Shown in pieces: positions 17,977-25,442 of a stretch of DNA of 64,000 nt; positions within the stretch are counted from its first letter, which is position 1; each line of letters begins with the position of its first letter. The translations under genes were made by a program, and so were the position numbers. Below the pieces are notes generated by a model, which saw only the letters and a list, made by a program, of their open reading frames with translations, ran no database searches and was not told the origin of the DNA. The DNA is taken from assembly GCA_031292565.1 (NCBI GenBank), contig JARLGW010000012.1, positions 1 to 64,000 on the forward strand. Direction: 5' to 3'. This DNA comes from Paludibacteraceae bacterium (GTDB lineage Bacteria; Bacteroidota; Bacteroidia; Bacteroidales; Paludibacteraceae).

Positions 17977-20721
17977 ATGATAAAACGCTACCTGCTCTTC
18001 CTCTCAGTTTTTCTCTTCTGCTTTATTTGGTGGAATCCGGTGGTTGCACAGTCAATTACCGTATCAGTCAACCCTTGGAATACACTACCGAAATTAAAAA
18101 CAGCGTATCAGCAAAAGCTCTATTTGCATTTTGATAAACCTTATTATGCTGCCGGCGAACGGATGTGGTTTAGAGCCTACTTGCTTAATGCAGGCACCAA
18201 TATGCAGGACACTACCTATACCCCCGTTTACGTGGAGCTTACCAATAGTCGGGACTCCATTATCTCAAGAAAAAAGCTACAATGCCTTGACGGATGCTAC
18301 AGCGGAAGCTTCGCGCTACATGAATTGCTTCCCGAAGGGATATATCAGGTAAGAGCCTACACTAACTGGATGCGCAATGCAGGAAACGGTTATTTTTATC
18401 ACCGCCAGTCTTTTATAGGCAACAGCATCTCCAGTCAAATAAAATCCACGATTCAATTCACCTTTCAAAGCTCGAAAAAAGCACAGGCAGAAATAAAGTT
18501 TGTTCAGAACAATGCCCCTTTTGCCCGAAAAAACGTGCGATATTATATTCAAACTGAAGAAAAAGAAAACCCAAAAAAGAAAAAGAAAAAAGAAATCAAA
18601 ATATTATCAGCCGAAACTACGCCCAACGGAACCATAAGTATTGAGTTCAACCCCAATAAGCTTAAAGACAAAAAGCCAAGCATGACGGTTTTTTATCGCG
18701 ACTCGGCAAACGATTACCAGCGGAGTTTTGCCATCCCCGGCAAGAATGATTTCGATGTTCAGATTTTTCCCGAAGGAGGTTCCATCATACAGGGCATGAC
18801 CAATTGCGTGGGCTTCAAAGCCATTGGATCAAACGGGTTGGGTATCGACGTGGATGGTACGCTGTTCGACAACGACGATAAAAAGATCAGCGATTTTAAG
18901 AGTACTCACTTAGGCATGGGCAAATTCTGCTATTACCCTGATGAGACGCATCGGTATTACGTGGTTTTCAAAACACAGAACGGAGAAGTAAAAAAAATAA
19001 ACATGCCCCGAACGGAGAAAGAAGGTTTCGCGCTGGCTGCCGTACAAAAATATGGCAAACTCTTGGTAAGCATCCGCTCACCCAAAGGCCGAATGGTAAA
19101 CGATTCGCTCACCCTGCTGGCTCACGTACGGGGTACAGTATTCTACCGTCAGCCTATTGCCGGGTTCACCCCCGCAGTGGTATTTGATATAAAGGAAATA
19201 GAACCGGGCATTGCTCACTTTGTATTGTTGAATAAAAAAGGAGAAGCCATTTCGGAGCGACTGGTGTTTATCAGGTCAACTCATGCACAGCCTAATTTCT
19301 CTGTCGATTTTTTCAACCCCGTTAATATCAAGCGTGATAAAGTAACCTGCGTGTTTCAAGTAAAAGATTTTGAGGGGAAACCGATAAATAACGGAACCTT
19401 TTCGGTTGCCATTACCGATGCTAACGTGGTGCAATCGGATAGCACAAACGAAAACATTTACTGCTCACTGCTGGTTAGTTCGGATTTAAAAGGCTTTATT
19501 GAAAAGTCCGGACTTTATTTCGACCCTAGATGTAAAAATGCGAACGAGGGATTAGATTTGCTTATGCTCACGCAAGGATGGCGGCGATTTGACATAAGCA
19601 AAGCGGCTAAAGGAGAAATTGACGTTCCTGAGTTTAACATGGAAAAAGTGTATGACGTGAGCGGACAGGTAAATGCGGGTAAACCCGAAAAGCCATTGAA
19701 AGGAATACAAGTACTGGCTTACGCTCCAAATATAGGTTATTTAAACAGCACGGAAACGGACACGGAAGGCTTTTTCTTCTTCAAAAATCTGGCATTCCCC
19801 GAAAACACACAATTTACCATTCAAGCCCGACGGAAGAAAGGTGTGAAAGAGGACGTGAATATATTGATTGACAGGCAGGAATTCCCTGAAACCGAAGGTA
19901 CTATTTTCCCAGCAGAGGCAGTAACCACGATAACGGACACCTACCTGCAAGCTGCCAACGAAAAATATTATTATGAAAATGGAACCCGCACCGTGTACTC
20001 AAAAACAAGAGAGCTATTAGCCTACACGCCCGAAAAACAGGTGGAGGAAACTTTCGACCCCGATTACTATTATAGCAATGAAGAATTTGCAATAGAAGGC
20101 ATTCCATTACAGAACATGAATTGCGAAGATGTTACTTCCCTGTTGAAAAAACTTCCAGGGCTTGAAAACTGGAATGAAAACACACAACCTAAAACAAGCA
20201 CAAACGGCAACCCTCACGAAGAGATAATTGTCGGCCCGAAATTCGCCATCGACGGAAATATTTATTCTTTCAATGAGGTTAAGAATATCAAGGTAAACGA
20301 TTTAGAATCGGTTCAAATTTCACATTCCAAGTTCAGTAAGGATAAAAAAGACCCGTTGAGCAATACGCTTGTAAAATTAAACTTTAAAGAAAACAACCCG
20401 CTTTCGGCAACTGCGGACAAACAAAAAGTGGCCACCACCATGCCTCTTGGGTATGCTTCAAACGTGTTGTTCTACGAACCGAAATATGAATTTTTCAGCG
20501 TGAAGGAAAGAGCAATGCCCGATTTACGCAGCACCATAAGTTGGATACCCAATATACACACGGGAACCACAGGCAAAGGAATATTTTCTTTCTACATGGC
20601 CGACAAAATATCCATTTACAATATTGTAATAGAAGGTATTTCAAAGTCAGGCGAGCCCTGCCGGTTTGAAGGGAAACGCATGCTATTCTACAAAGATAAG
20701 ATGCAAGTTGTAGGGCCATAA
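17977..20721 (+). CDS. Large MG2/plug-domain envelope protein, paralogue 1
   Basis: A 914-residue exported protein with a signal peptide (LLFLSVFLFCFIWWNPVVAQ). The N-terminal part resembles the MG2 domain of alpha-2-macroglobulin-type proteins (KLYLHFDKPYYAAGERMWFR, then VYVELTN and VRAYTNWMRN). Later come a carboxypeptidase-regulatory-like segment (about 580-640) and a plug-like stretch (FAIDGNIYSFNEVKNIKVND, about 760-790) as in TonB receptors, but no barrel follows. The C-terminus MPDLRSTISWIPN to FYMADKISIYNIVIEGI is shared with paralogue 2. No thioester CxEQ motif is present. A lysine run (KKKKKK) sits near residue 200. The frame is open from 17857, but the promoter and signal peptide fix the ATG at 17977. 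Function unknown; probably outer membrane or periplasm. Confidence 0.8.
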   Translation: MIKRYLLFLSVFLFCFIWWNPVVAQSITVSVNPWNTLPKLKTAYQQKLYLHFDKPYYAAGERMWFRAYLLNAGTNMQDTTYTPVYVELTNSRDSIISRKKLQCLDGCYSGSFALHELLPEGIYQVRAYTNWMRNAGNGYFYHRQSFIGNSISSQIKSTIQFTFQSSKKAQAEIKFVQNNAPFARKNVRYYIQTEEKENPKKKKKKEIKILSAETTPNGTISIEFNPNKLKDKKPSMTVFYRDSANDYQRSFAIPGKNDFDVQIFPEGGSIIQGMTNCVGFKAIGSNGLGIDVDGTLFDNDDKKISDFKSTHLGMGKFCYYPDETHRYYVVFKTQNGEVKKINMPRTEKEGFALAAVQKYGKLLVSIRSPKGRMVNDSLTLLAHVRGTVFYRQPIAGFTPAVVFDIKEIEPGIAHFVLLNKKGEAISERLVFIRSTHAQPNFSVDFFNPVNIKRDKVTCVFQVKDFEGKPINNGTFSVAITDANVVQSDSTNENIYCSLLVSSDLKGFIEKSGLYFDPRCKNANEGLDLLMLTQGWRRFDISKAAKGEIDVPEFNMEKVYDVSGQVNAGKPEKPLKGIQVLAYAPNIGYLNSTETDTEGFFFFKNLAFPENTQFTIQARRKKGVKEDVNILIDRQEFPETEGTIFPAEAVTTITDTYLQAANEKYYYENGTRTVYSKTRELLAYTPEKQVEETFDPDYYYSNEEFAIEGIPLQNMNCEDVTSLLKKLPGLENWNENTQPKTSTNGNPHEEIIVGPKFAIDGNIYSFNEVKNIKVNDLESVQISHSKFSKDKKDPLSNTLVKLNFKENNPLSATADKQKVATTMPLGYASNVLFYEPKYEFFSVKERAMPDLRSTISWIPNIHTGTTGKGIFSFYMADKISIYNIVIEGISKSGEPCRFEGKRMLFYKDKMQVVGP

Positions 20722-20735
20722 TATTTCAAGCCTTT

Positions 20736-20768
20736 CCTAAATTTCTCCAAAATCAATTTCTATTTTTG
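20736..20768 (+). promoter_or_regulatory. Shared regulatory element plus -7 upstream of the response regulator
   Basis: CCTAAATTTCT followed by CCAAAA, TCAATTTC and the -7 TATTTTTG (20761-20768). The element starts 25 bases before the -7. The same sequence, with identical spacing, occurs upstream of the TonB receptor gene at 22720-22752. AT-rich half-sites spaced about 10-11 bases would suit an OmpR-type dimer. The -7 lies only 12 bases before the ATG at 20780, so the leader is very short. Confidence 0.65.
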
Positions 20769-20779
20769 ACAAAAAAAAG

Positions 20780-21460
20780 ATGAAAATCTTACTGGTAGAA
20801 GACGAGAAAAACTTACGCGCAACCATTATCAGCTTTTTAAAGGAAGAAGGCTACTGCTGCGAACAAGCTGACACCATCGGCCTGGCTTTGGAAAAACTAA
20901 GCCTCTACGAATATGATTGCCTGTTGTTAGATATAGGCCTGCCGGATGGAAATGGCCTCGACCTGATACAAAAGCTAAAAACAGAACATCCCGAAACGGG
21001 TATCATTGTTATTTCAGCCAAAAACTCTCTTGAGGACAAAGTTACTGGACTGGATCTTGGGGCCGACGATTATATAGCCAAACCTTTTAACCTAACCGAA
21101 CTCAACTCGAGGATTAAATCTATTTTCCGTAGAATAAAATTTGGAGGAAAAAAAGAAATCGTAATAGACTGTTTGCACATTTTCCCTGAAAATAGGCAGG
21201 TTTTTGTATATGGACAATTAATTGTTCTTACGAAGAAAGAATTTGATTTGCTTATTTATTTTATTTCAAACCCACAACGGGTATTAACTAAAGAAGCTAT
21301 CGCGGAGCATCTTTGGGGAGATTTTGCCGACTCTGTCGATTCATTCGATTTTGTTTATTCACAAATTAAAAACCTCCGACACAAGTTACTCGAAAAAACG
21401 GGTATCGACTACATTCAAAACATATATGCTTCTGGCTATTCATTCAACCCAAATAAGTAA
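20780..21460 (+). CDS. OmpR-family response regulator
   Basis: A 226-residue regulator with a complete receiver domain (VEDEKNLRA acid pocket, acceptor D51 in LLLDIGLPDGNG, switch S79, K101 in DDYIAKPF). A winged-helix DNA-binding domain follows (about 130-224; LTKKEFDLLIYFISNPQRV, then AEHLWG and YIQNIYASGYSF). It is paired with the histidine kinase gene 4 bases downstream. By position and the shared upstream element it probably activates or represses its own operon and the TonB receptor gene. Confidence 0.93.
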   Translation: MKILLVEDEKNLRATIISFLKEEGYCCEQADTIGLALEKLSLYEYDCLLLDIGLPDGNGLDLIQKLKTEHPETGIIVISAKNSLEDKVTGLDLGADDYIAKPFNLTELNSRIKSIFRRIKFGGKKEIVIDCLHIFPENRQVFVYGQLIVLTKKEFDLLIYFISNPQRVLTKEAIAEHLWGDFADSVDSFDFVYSQIKNLRHKLLEKTGIDYIQNIYASGYSFNPNK

Positions 21461-21464
21461 ACGC

Positions 21465-22724
21465 ATGAAGCTTCAAATCAAAATAAATTATCGTTTTCTT
21501 ATCCTGTTGTTGGGAATATTTATTAGTGCCGGAGTTGCTTTATTTTTAGCATTAGGTTATGTTGTAAACGAAAATTTGGATGAAGTACTCAACCATCGGA
21601 AGAAAGATATACACAAAACATTGCAGCTACATCCTTCCATCGAATCTATTAGCGACTCGTTGGACAAAACAATAGAGATTGAGCCTACGCCAAAAGCATT
21701 CAAAAAAATAAAATCGGACACATTGATGTACGATTTGCACGAAAAAGAGAGGGTTAATTTCCGTAAACTAGTTTACGTGGAAAAAATAGGCAATGTATAT
21801 TACAGAATCAGCCTGATTAGCTCTAAGCTGGAAAGAGAAGACTTGGTCGAAATGATTTTTTATTTTATGCTTGGGCTGTTTACGCTGATTGTACTTGTAT
21901 TATTTTTTCTAAATCGGTGGCTTTCAAACTCTATATGGAAGCCTTTCTACAAAATCATTGCACTGCTAGAGTCGTTCAACATAGGTCAAAAAACAGAAAT
22001 TAAATTCCCTATCAGTGATATCTATGAATTCGAACAGCTCAGTAAATCCCTCAAAATAATGATGCAAAAAGCACAATCGGATTTCAATAATTTGAAAGAA
22101 TTTACCGAAAATGCCTCGCACGAAATTCAAACGCCGATGGCCGTGATACAATCTAAACTCGAATCGGTGTTGCAAGACAAAAATCTAACTACAAAGCAAT
22201 ACAAGCAGGTGCAAATTGCATACGAATCCGCTTTACACCTTTCAAAACTCAACGAAGCACTGTTACTGTTGGCTAAAATTGAAAACGGCCAATTTCCTGA
22301 AACAAAAGACATAAATCTATGCGAATTAATACAAGAACGACTGGAATTTATAGACGAATTGATTGCCTTCAAAAAAATAGACATTGTATTGGATATTAAG
22401 CAAGCTTACATTGTAAAATTAAACCCCTATTTAGCCGAAATACTCATTAACAACCTACTGGGCAATGCCATCAAACACAACGTGGACGGCGGACAAATTT
22501 ACATTAGCTCCAAGACACAGCAATTTATCATTTCAAACACCGGGAATGTGTTAACAATTGCTCCCGAAAAGCTTTTCCAACGATTTACCAAGCATCACAC
22601 GGACAGCGAATCTACCGGCTTGGGACTGGCTATTGCATTTGAAATTTGCAAAAAATCAGGGCTCGACCTACAATACAAGTACCAGAACGGACTTCATTGT
22701 CTAATAATTGGCTTTAATTCCTAA
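21465..22724 (+). CDS. Sensor histidine kinase
   Basis: A 419-residue inner-membrane kinase. A first membrane span (FLILLLGIFISAGVALFLALGYVV) and a second near residues 130-155 (FYFMLGLFTLIVLVLFFL) enclose a short periplasmic sensor region of about 95 residues. The H box is ENASHEIQTPMAVIQ (about H219), the N box NNLLGNAIKHN and the G box TGLGLAIAFEICKKSG. The open frame extends upstream within the regulator gene, but the ATG at 21465, 4 bases after the regulator stop, starts a proper membrane anchor. Its last bases overlap the regulatory element of the next gene. Confidence 0.93.
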   Translation: MKLQIKINYRFLILLLGIFISAGVALFLALGYVVNENLDEVLNHRKKDIHKTLQLHPSIESISDSLDKTIEIEPTPKAFKKIKSDTLMYDLHEKERVNFRKLVYVEKIGNVYYRISLISSKLEREDLVEMIFYFMLGLFTLIVLVLFFLNRWLSNSIWKPFYKIIALLESFNIGQKTEIKFPISDIYEFEQLSKSLKIMMQKAQSDFNNLKEFTENASHEIQTPMAVIQSKLESVLQDKNLTTKQYKQVQIAYESALHLSKLNEALLLLAKIENGQFPETKDINLCELIQERLEFIDELIAFKKIDIVLDIKQAYIVKLNPYLAEILINNLLGNAIKHNVDGGQIYISSKTQQFIISNTGNVLTIAPEKLFQRFTKHHTDSESTGLGLAIAFEICKKSGLDLQYKYQNGLHCLIIGFNS

Positions 22725-22752
22725 ATTTCTACCAAATTCAATTTTACTTTTG
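22720..22752 (+). promoter_or_regulatory. Shared regulatory element plus -7 upstream of the TonB receptor
   Basis: CCTAAATTTCT, ACCAAATTC, AATTT and the -7 TACTTTTG (22745-22752). It is nearly identical to the element at 20736-20768 and keeps the 25-base distance to the -7. The first five bases overlap the end of the kinase gene, including its stop codon. Confidence 0.65.
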
Positions 22753-22789
22753 GGCTTTCATCCATAAAAAACATTTTTTTTATTACATC

Positions 22790-25210
22790 ATGCAAAAATC
22801 AATCGCCATCGGTTTACTACTGATTTTCAGCAGTATTGCGGTCTTTTCCCAAAAACAAAATGCAGGAATTATCAAAGGCATAATCGTTGAAAAGTCCACC
22901 CGTAAACCACTTGAATTTGCCAACATTTCTCTGAAAAATGTAAAAGACAGCAGTTTTTTTCGGGGCACCGTAACCGATCAGGATGGAAAATTTCAAATCG
23001 AAAATCTGCCTTACGGTGAATACAAATTATGTTATAGCTTCATTGGCTTTAACAACACTGTTTGTGCTTCGATAATTTCCCTCAATGAAAAACAAAGCAT
23101 AAAAGACCTTGGAAAACTTTCTATATCCGAATCAACCAATACATTGAACCAAGTGGAAGTTGTCGGCCAAAAATCAACATTTGTCAATTCCATCGACCGA
23201 AAAACTTTTAATATCGGACAGGATTTGTTGAGCAAATCGTCATCTATCAGCGACTTAATGCAAAGCATCCCTTCCATGCAAGTGGATGTAGATGGCAATG
23301 TAAGTTTAAGAGGATCAGACAACGTTACGATATTAATAGATGGCAAACCGTCGTCCATGATGAAACTGAACAGTGCCGCAGCTCTTCAACAAATTCCAGC
23401 GGGTAACGTGGAAAAAATAGAAATAATTACGAACCCTTCGGCAAAGTACAAACCCGATGGCACAGCCGGAATTATAAATATTGTTTTGAAAAAAAACAAA
23501 GGGCTGGGATTGAATGGCAATATTACTGCCAACGTGGGAAACGATAGCCGATACAATATTAACGGGCTTGTAAATTACAACACCGGAAAAATAAACATCT
23601 TCGGCAGCTATGGTTTTAAAAAAGATTACCGTAACAGGAAAAACGAAATAACAACAAGGACTTACGACAACTTTGGTTTAAAGAACTATTCGGAAAACAA
23701 TGCGAAATCGAATACTGATGTGTATTATAATTTAGTAAACCTAGGTATAGATTATAAAATTAACGAAAACAATAAAGTGGGCATTTCCGGGAACGGTAAT
23801 TTCCGTTTCCAACGGCAAGAAAATTATTCAAATTATTTGCTGGAGGATAGCTTGCAAACTGTTACTTCCAACTACGATCGCAACCGCTACCTGCCGGAAT
23901 CAGAATCGGATTTAGACTTTTCAGGATACTATCAACATACATTCGACAAAGAAGGACAAGAATTAAATATTAATTTCAGCAGTTCGTTAACCACCGAAAA
24001 AGAAGATAACTATTATACCAATATTTATCAGGTTCCGGCAGGAGTAGTGTCCTACGACAACATGTTTTACCACCATACCAACGATGAAAATCAACTGTCG
24101 ATAGAATACACCAAACCATTTTCGAAAGATAAAAAACTAGAATGCGGTTATCAATTGGATAATTTCAACAACAATTTGAATTTACTCCGCGACACGCTAA
24201 ACATGGCAACTGACAATTGGGAAGAAGATCCTTTACGCACCAATCGTTTTATTCGCACAGAATATACCCATGTAATCTATGCCACATTTGAACAAGAATT
24301 TAAGAAATTCTCTTATTTGATAGGCTTGCGTGGTGAACAAACCTACACAAAAGCAAACTTGCAAAGCAAAGATTCGGTTATTCTTAGCCAATACACCCGC
24401 ATATACCCCACGCTGCATTTATCTTATAAATTGACGGACAAACATACGTTACAGTTAAACTATAGCCATAGAATACGCCGGCCGGAGGACGAAGAACTAA
24501 ATCCGTTTCCCGAATATCAGGACATGCAAAATATTCGTGTAGGGAATCCGACCCTGAAACCCGAAGATATTCATTCTGTAGAATTAGACTATCAATTCAA
24601 AAAGGCCGAAACTAATTTTTTGTCAACCTTGTATTATCGATACAACTACAACAGTATAACAAAAATTGTAACCAATACCGGCAATAATGTATTTGTAACT
24701 TCGCTTGAAAATATTTCCAAGAACGAATCGTCAGGACTTGAGCTGGTGTTTACTACAAGCATCAGAAAATGGGCAAATATAAGTATCTCCGAAAACACCT
24801 TTTACAATACCATTGATGCTTCGGAACTTGGTTTTAGCAACAGCAAATCGAACATTTCGTTATCGGCCAACGGCAGTGTCAGTTTTAACTTAACAAAAAG
24901 CACTACCTGGCAAATATCGGGCAATTACTCCGGCGAAAAATTAACGCCACAAGGAAAAAGTTTACCAATTTTTGTCTTAAATAGTGGAATAAAACAAGAA
25001 TTGCTTAAAAGAAAATTAACAATTACACTTTCCGCTTCTAACATTTTCAATTCGACCAATAACATATTACTGATAGACACACCCGAACTCTATCGTAAAG
25101 AATCGCGGAAGCGTTTGGATCAGGCATTATACATAGGCTTAAGTTACTCTTTCGGCAATTCATCTAAAAAACAAAAAGAAAACGGAATAAAATATGACAA
25201 TCAATTTTAA
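22790..25210 (+). CDS. TonB-dependent outer-membrane receptor (OMP_b-brl_3 type)
   Basis: An 806-residue outer-membrane protein. Order of parts: signal peptide (IAIGLLLIFSSIAVFSQ), carboxypeptidase-regulatory-like domain (about 25-105; GIIVEKSTRKPLEFANISLK), plug domain (about 130-225; MQSIPSMQVDVDGNVSLRGS, then ILIDGKPSSMM and NPSAKYKPDGTAGIINI) and a large barrel ending in GLSYSFGNS. The C-terminal motif NYSHRIRRPEDEELNPFPEY is typical of this subfamily, often found beside two-component systems in Bacteroidota. The substrate is not known. It has its own promoter and the regulator's putative site upstream, and is followed by an AT-rich hairpin. Confidence 0.92.
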   Translation: MQKSIAIGLLLIFSSIAVFSQKQNAGIIKGIIVEKSTRKPLEFANISLKNVKDSSFFRGTVTDQDGKFQIENLPYGEYKLCYSFIGFNNTVCASIISLNEKQSIKDLGKLSISESTNTLNQVEVVGQKSTFVNSIDRKTFNIGQDLLSKSSSISDLMQSIPSMQVDVDGNVSLRGSDNVTILIDGKPSSMMKLNSAAALQQIPAGNVEKIEIITNPSAKYKPDGTAGIINIVLKKNKGLGLNGNITANVGNDSRYNINGLVNYNTGKINIFGSYGFKKDYRNRKNEITTRTYDNFGLKNYSENNAKSNTDVYYNLVNLGIDYKINENNKVGISGNGNFRFQRQENYSNYLLEDSLQTVTSNYDRNRYLPESESDLDFSGYYQHTFDKEGQELNINFSSSLTTEKEDNYYTNIYQVPAGVVSYDNMFYHHTNDENQLSIEYTKPFSKDKKLECGYQLDNFNNNLNLLRDTLNMATDNWEEDPLRTNRFIRTEYTHVIYATFEQEFKKFSYLIGLRGEQTYTKANLQSKDSVILSQYTRIYPTLHLSYKLTDKHTLQLNYSHRIRRPEDEELNPFPEYQDMQNIRVGNPTLKPEDIHSVELDYQFKKAETNFLSTLYYRYNYNSITKIVTNTGNNVFVTSLENISKNESSGLELVFTTSIRKWANISISENTFYNTIDASELGFSNSKSNISLSANGSVSFNLTKSTTWQISGNYSGEKLTPQGKSLPIFVLNSGIKQELLKRKLTITLSASNIFNSTNNILLIDTPELYRKESRKRLDQALYIGLSYSFGNSSKKQKENGIKYDNQF

Positions 25211-25318
25211 AAACTCTTATATATATAAACAAACACTGTTTAAAAAAAAATTATATACATATCGTTAAACAATAACATCAGATTCTCTAATGTCTTTCTA
25301 ATCTCTCTTTAATATTAG

Positions 25319-25352
25319 TCTAATAATCTCATTATTAGAGTTTTAGTTTTTT
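25319..25352 (+). terminator. AT-rich hairpin, probable terminator after the TonB receptor
   Basis: A perfect 9-bp stem (TCTAATAAT / ATTATTAGA) around a CTC loop, followed by a T-rich run. Low GC makes it weaker than the other terminators; a regulatory site is an alternative. Confidence 0.45.
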
Positions 25353-25408
25353 AACAAAATCGACTGTTTTTTGTCCTTTTTTGGCAGGGATATTGTTTTG
25401 ATAATAAA

Positions 25409-25416
25409 TACATTTG
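25409..25416 (+). promoter_or_regulatory. -7 element TACATTTG for the second MG2/plug paralogue
   Basis: Matches TAnnTTTG, 27 bases upstream of the ATG at 25443. No spaced -33 was found. The shared regulatory element of the receptor gene is not present here. Confidence 0.5.
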
Positions 25417-25442
25417 TTACTCCTATAATTCTAAATACATCT

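Noticed and set aside
17977-20721. A full TonB-dependent receptor
   Set aside because: A plug-like segment is visible near the C-terminus but no barrel follows; the protein ends within about 150 residues of it.
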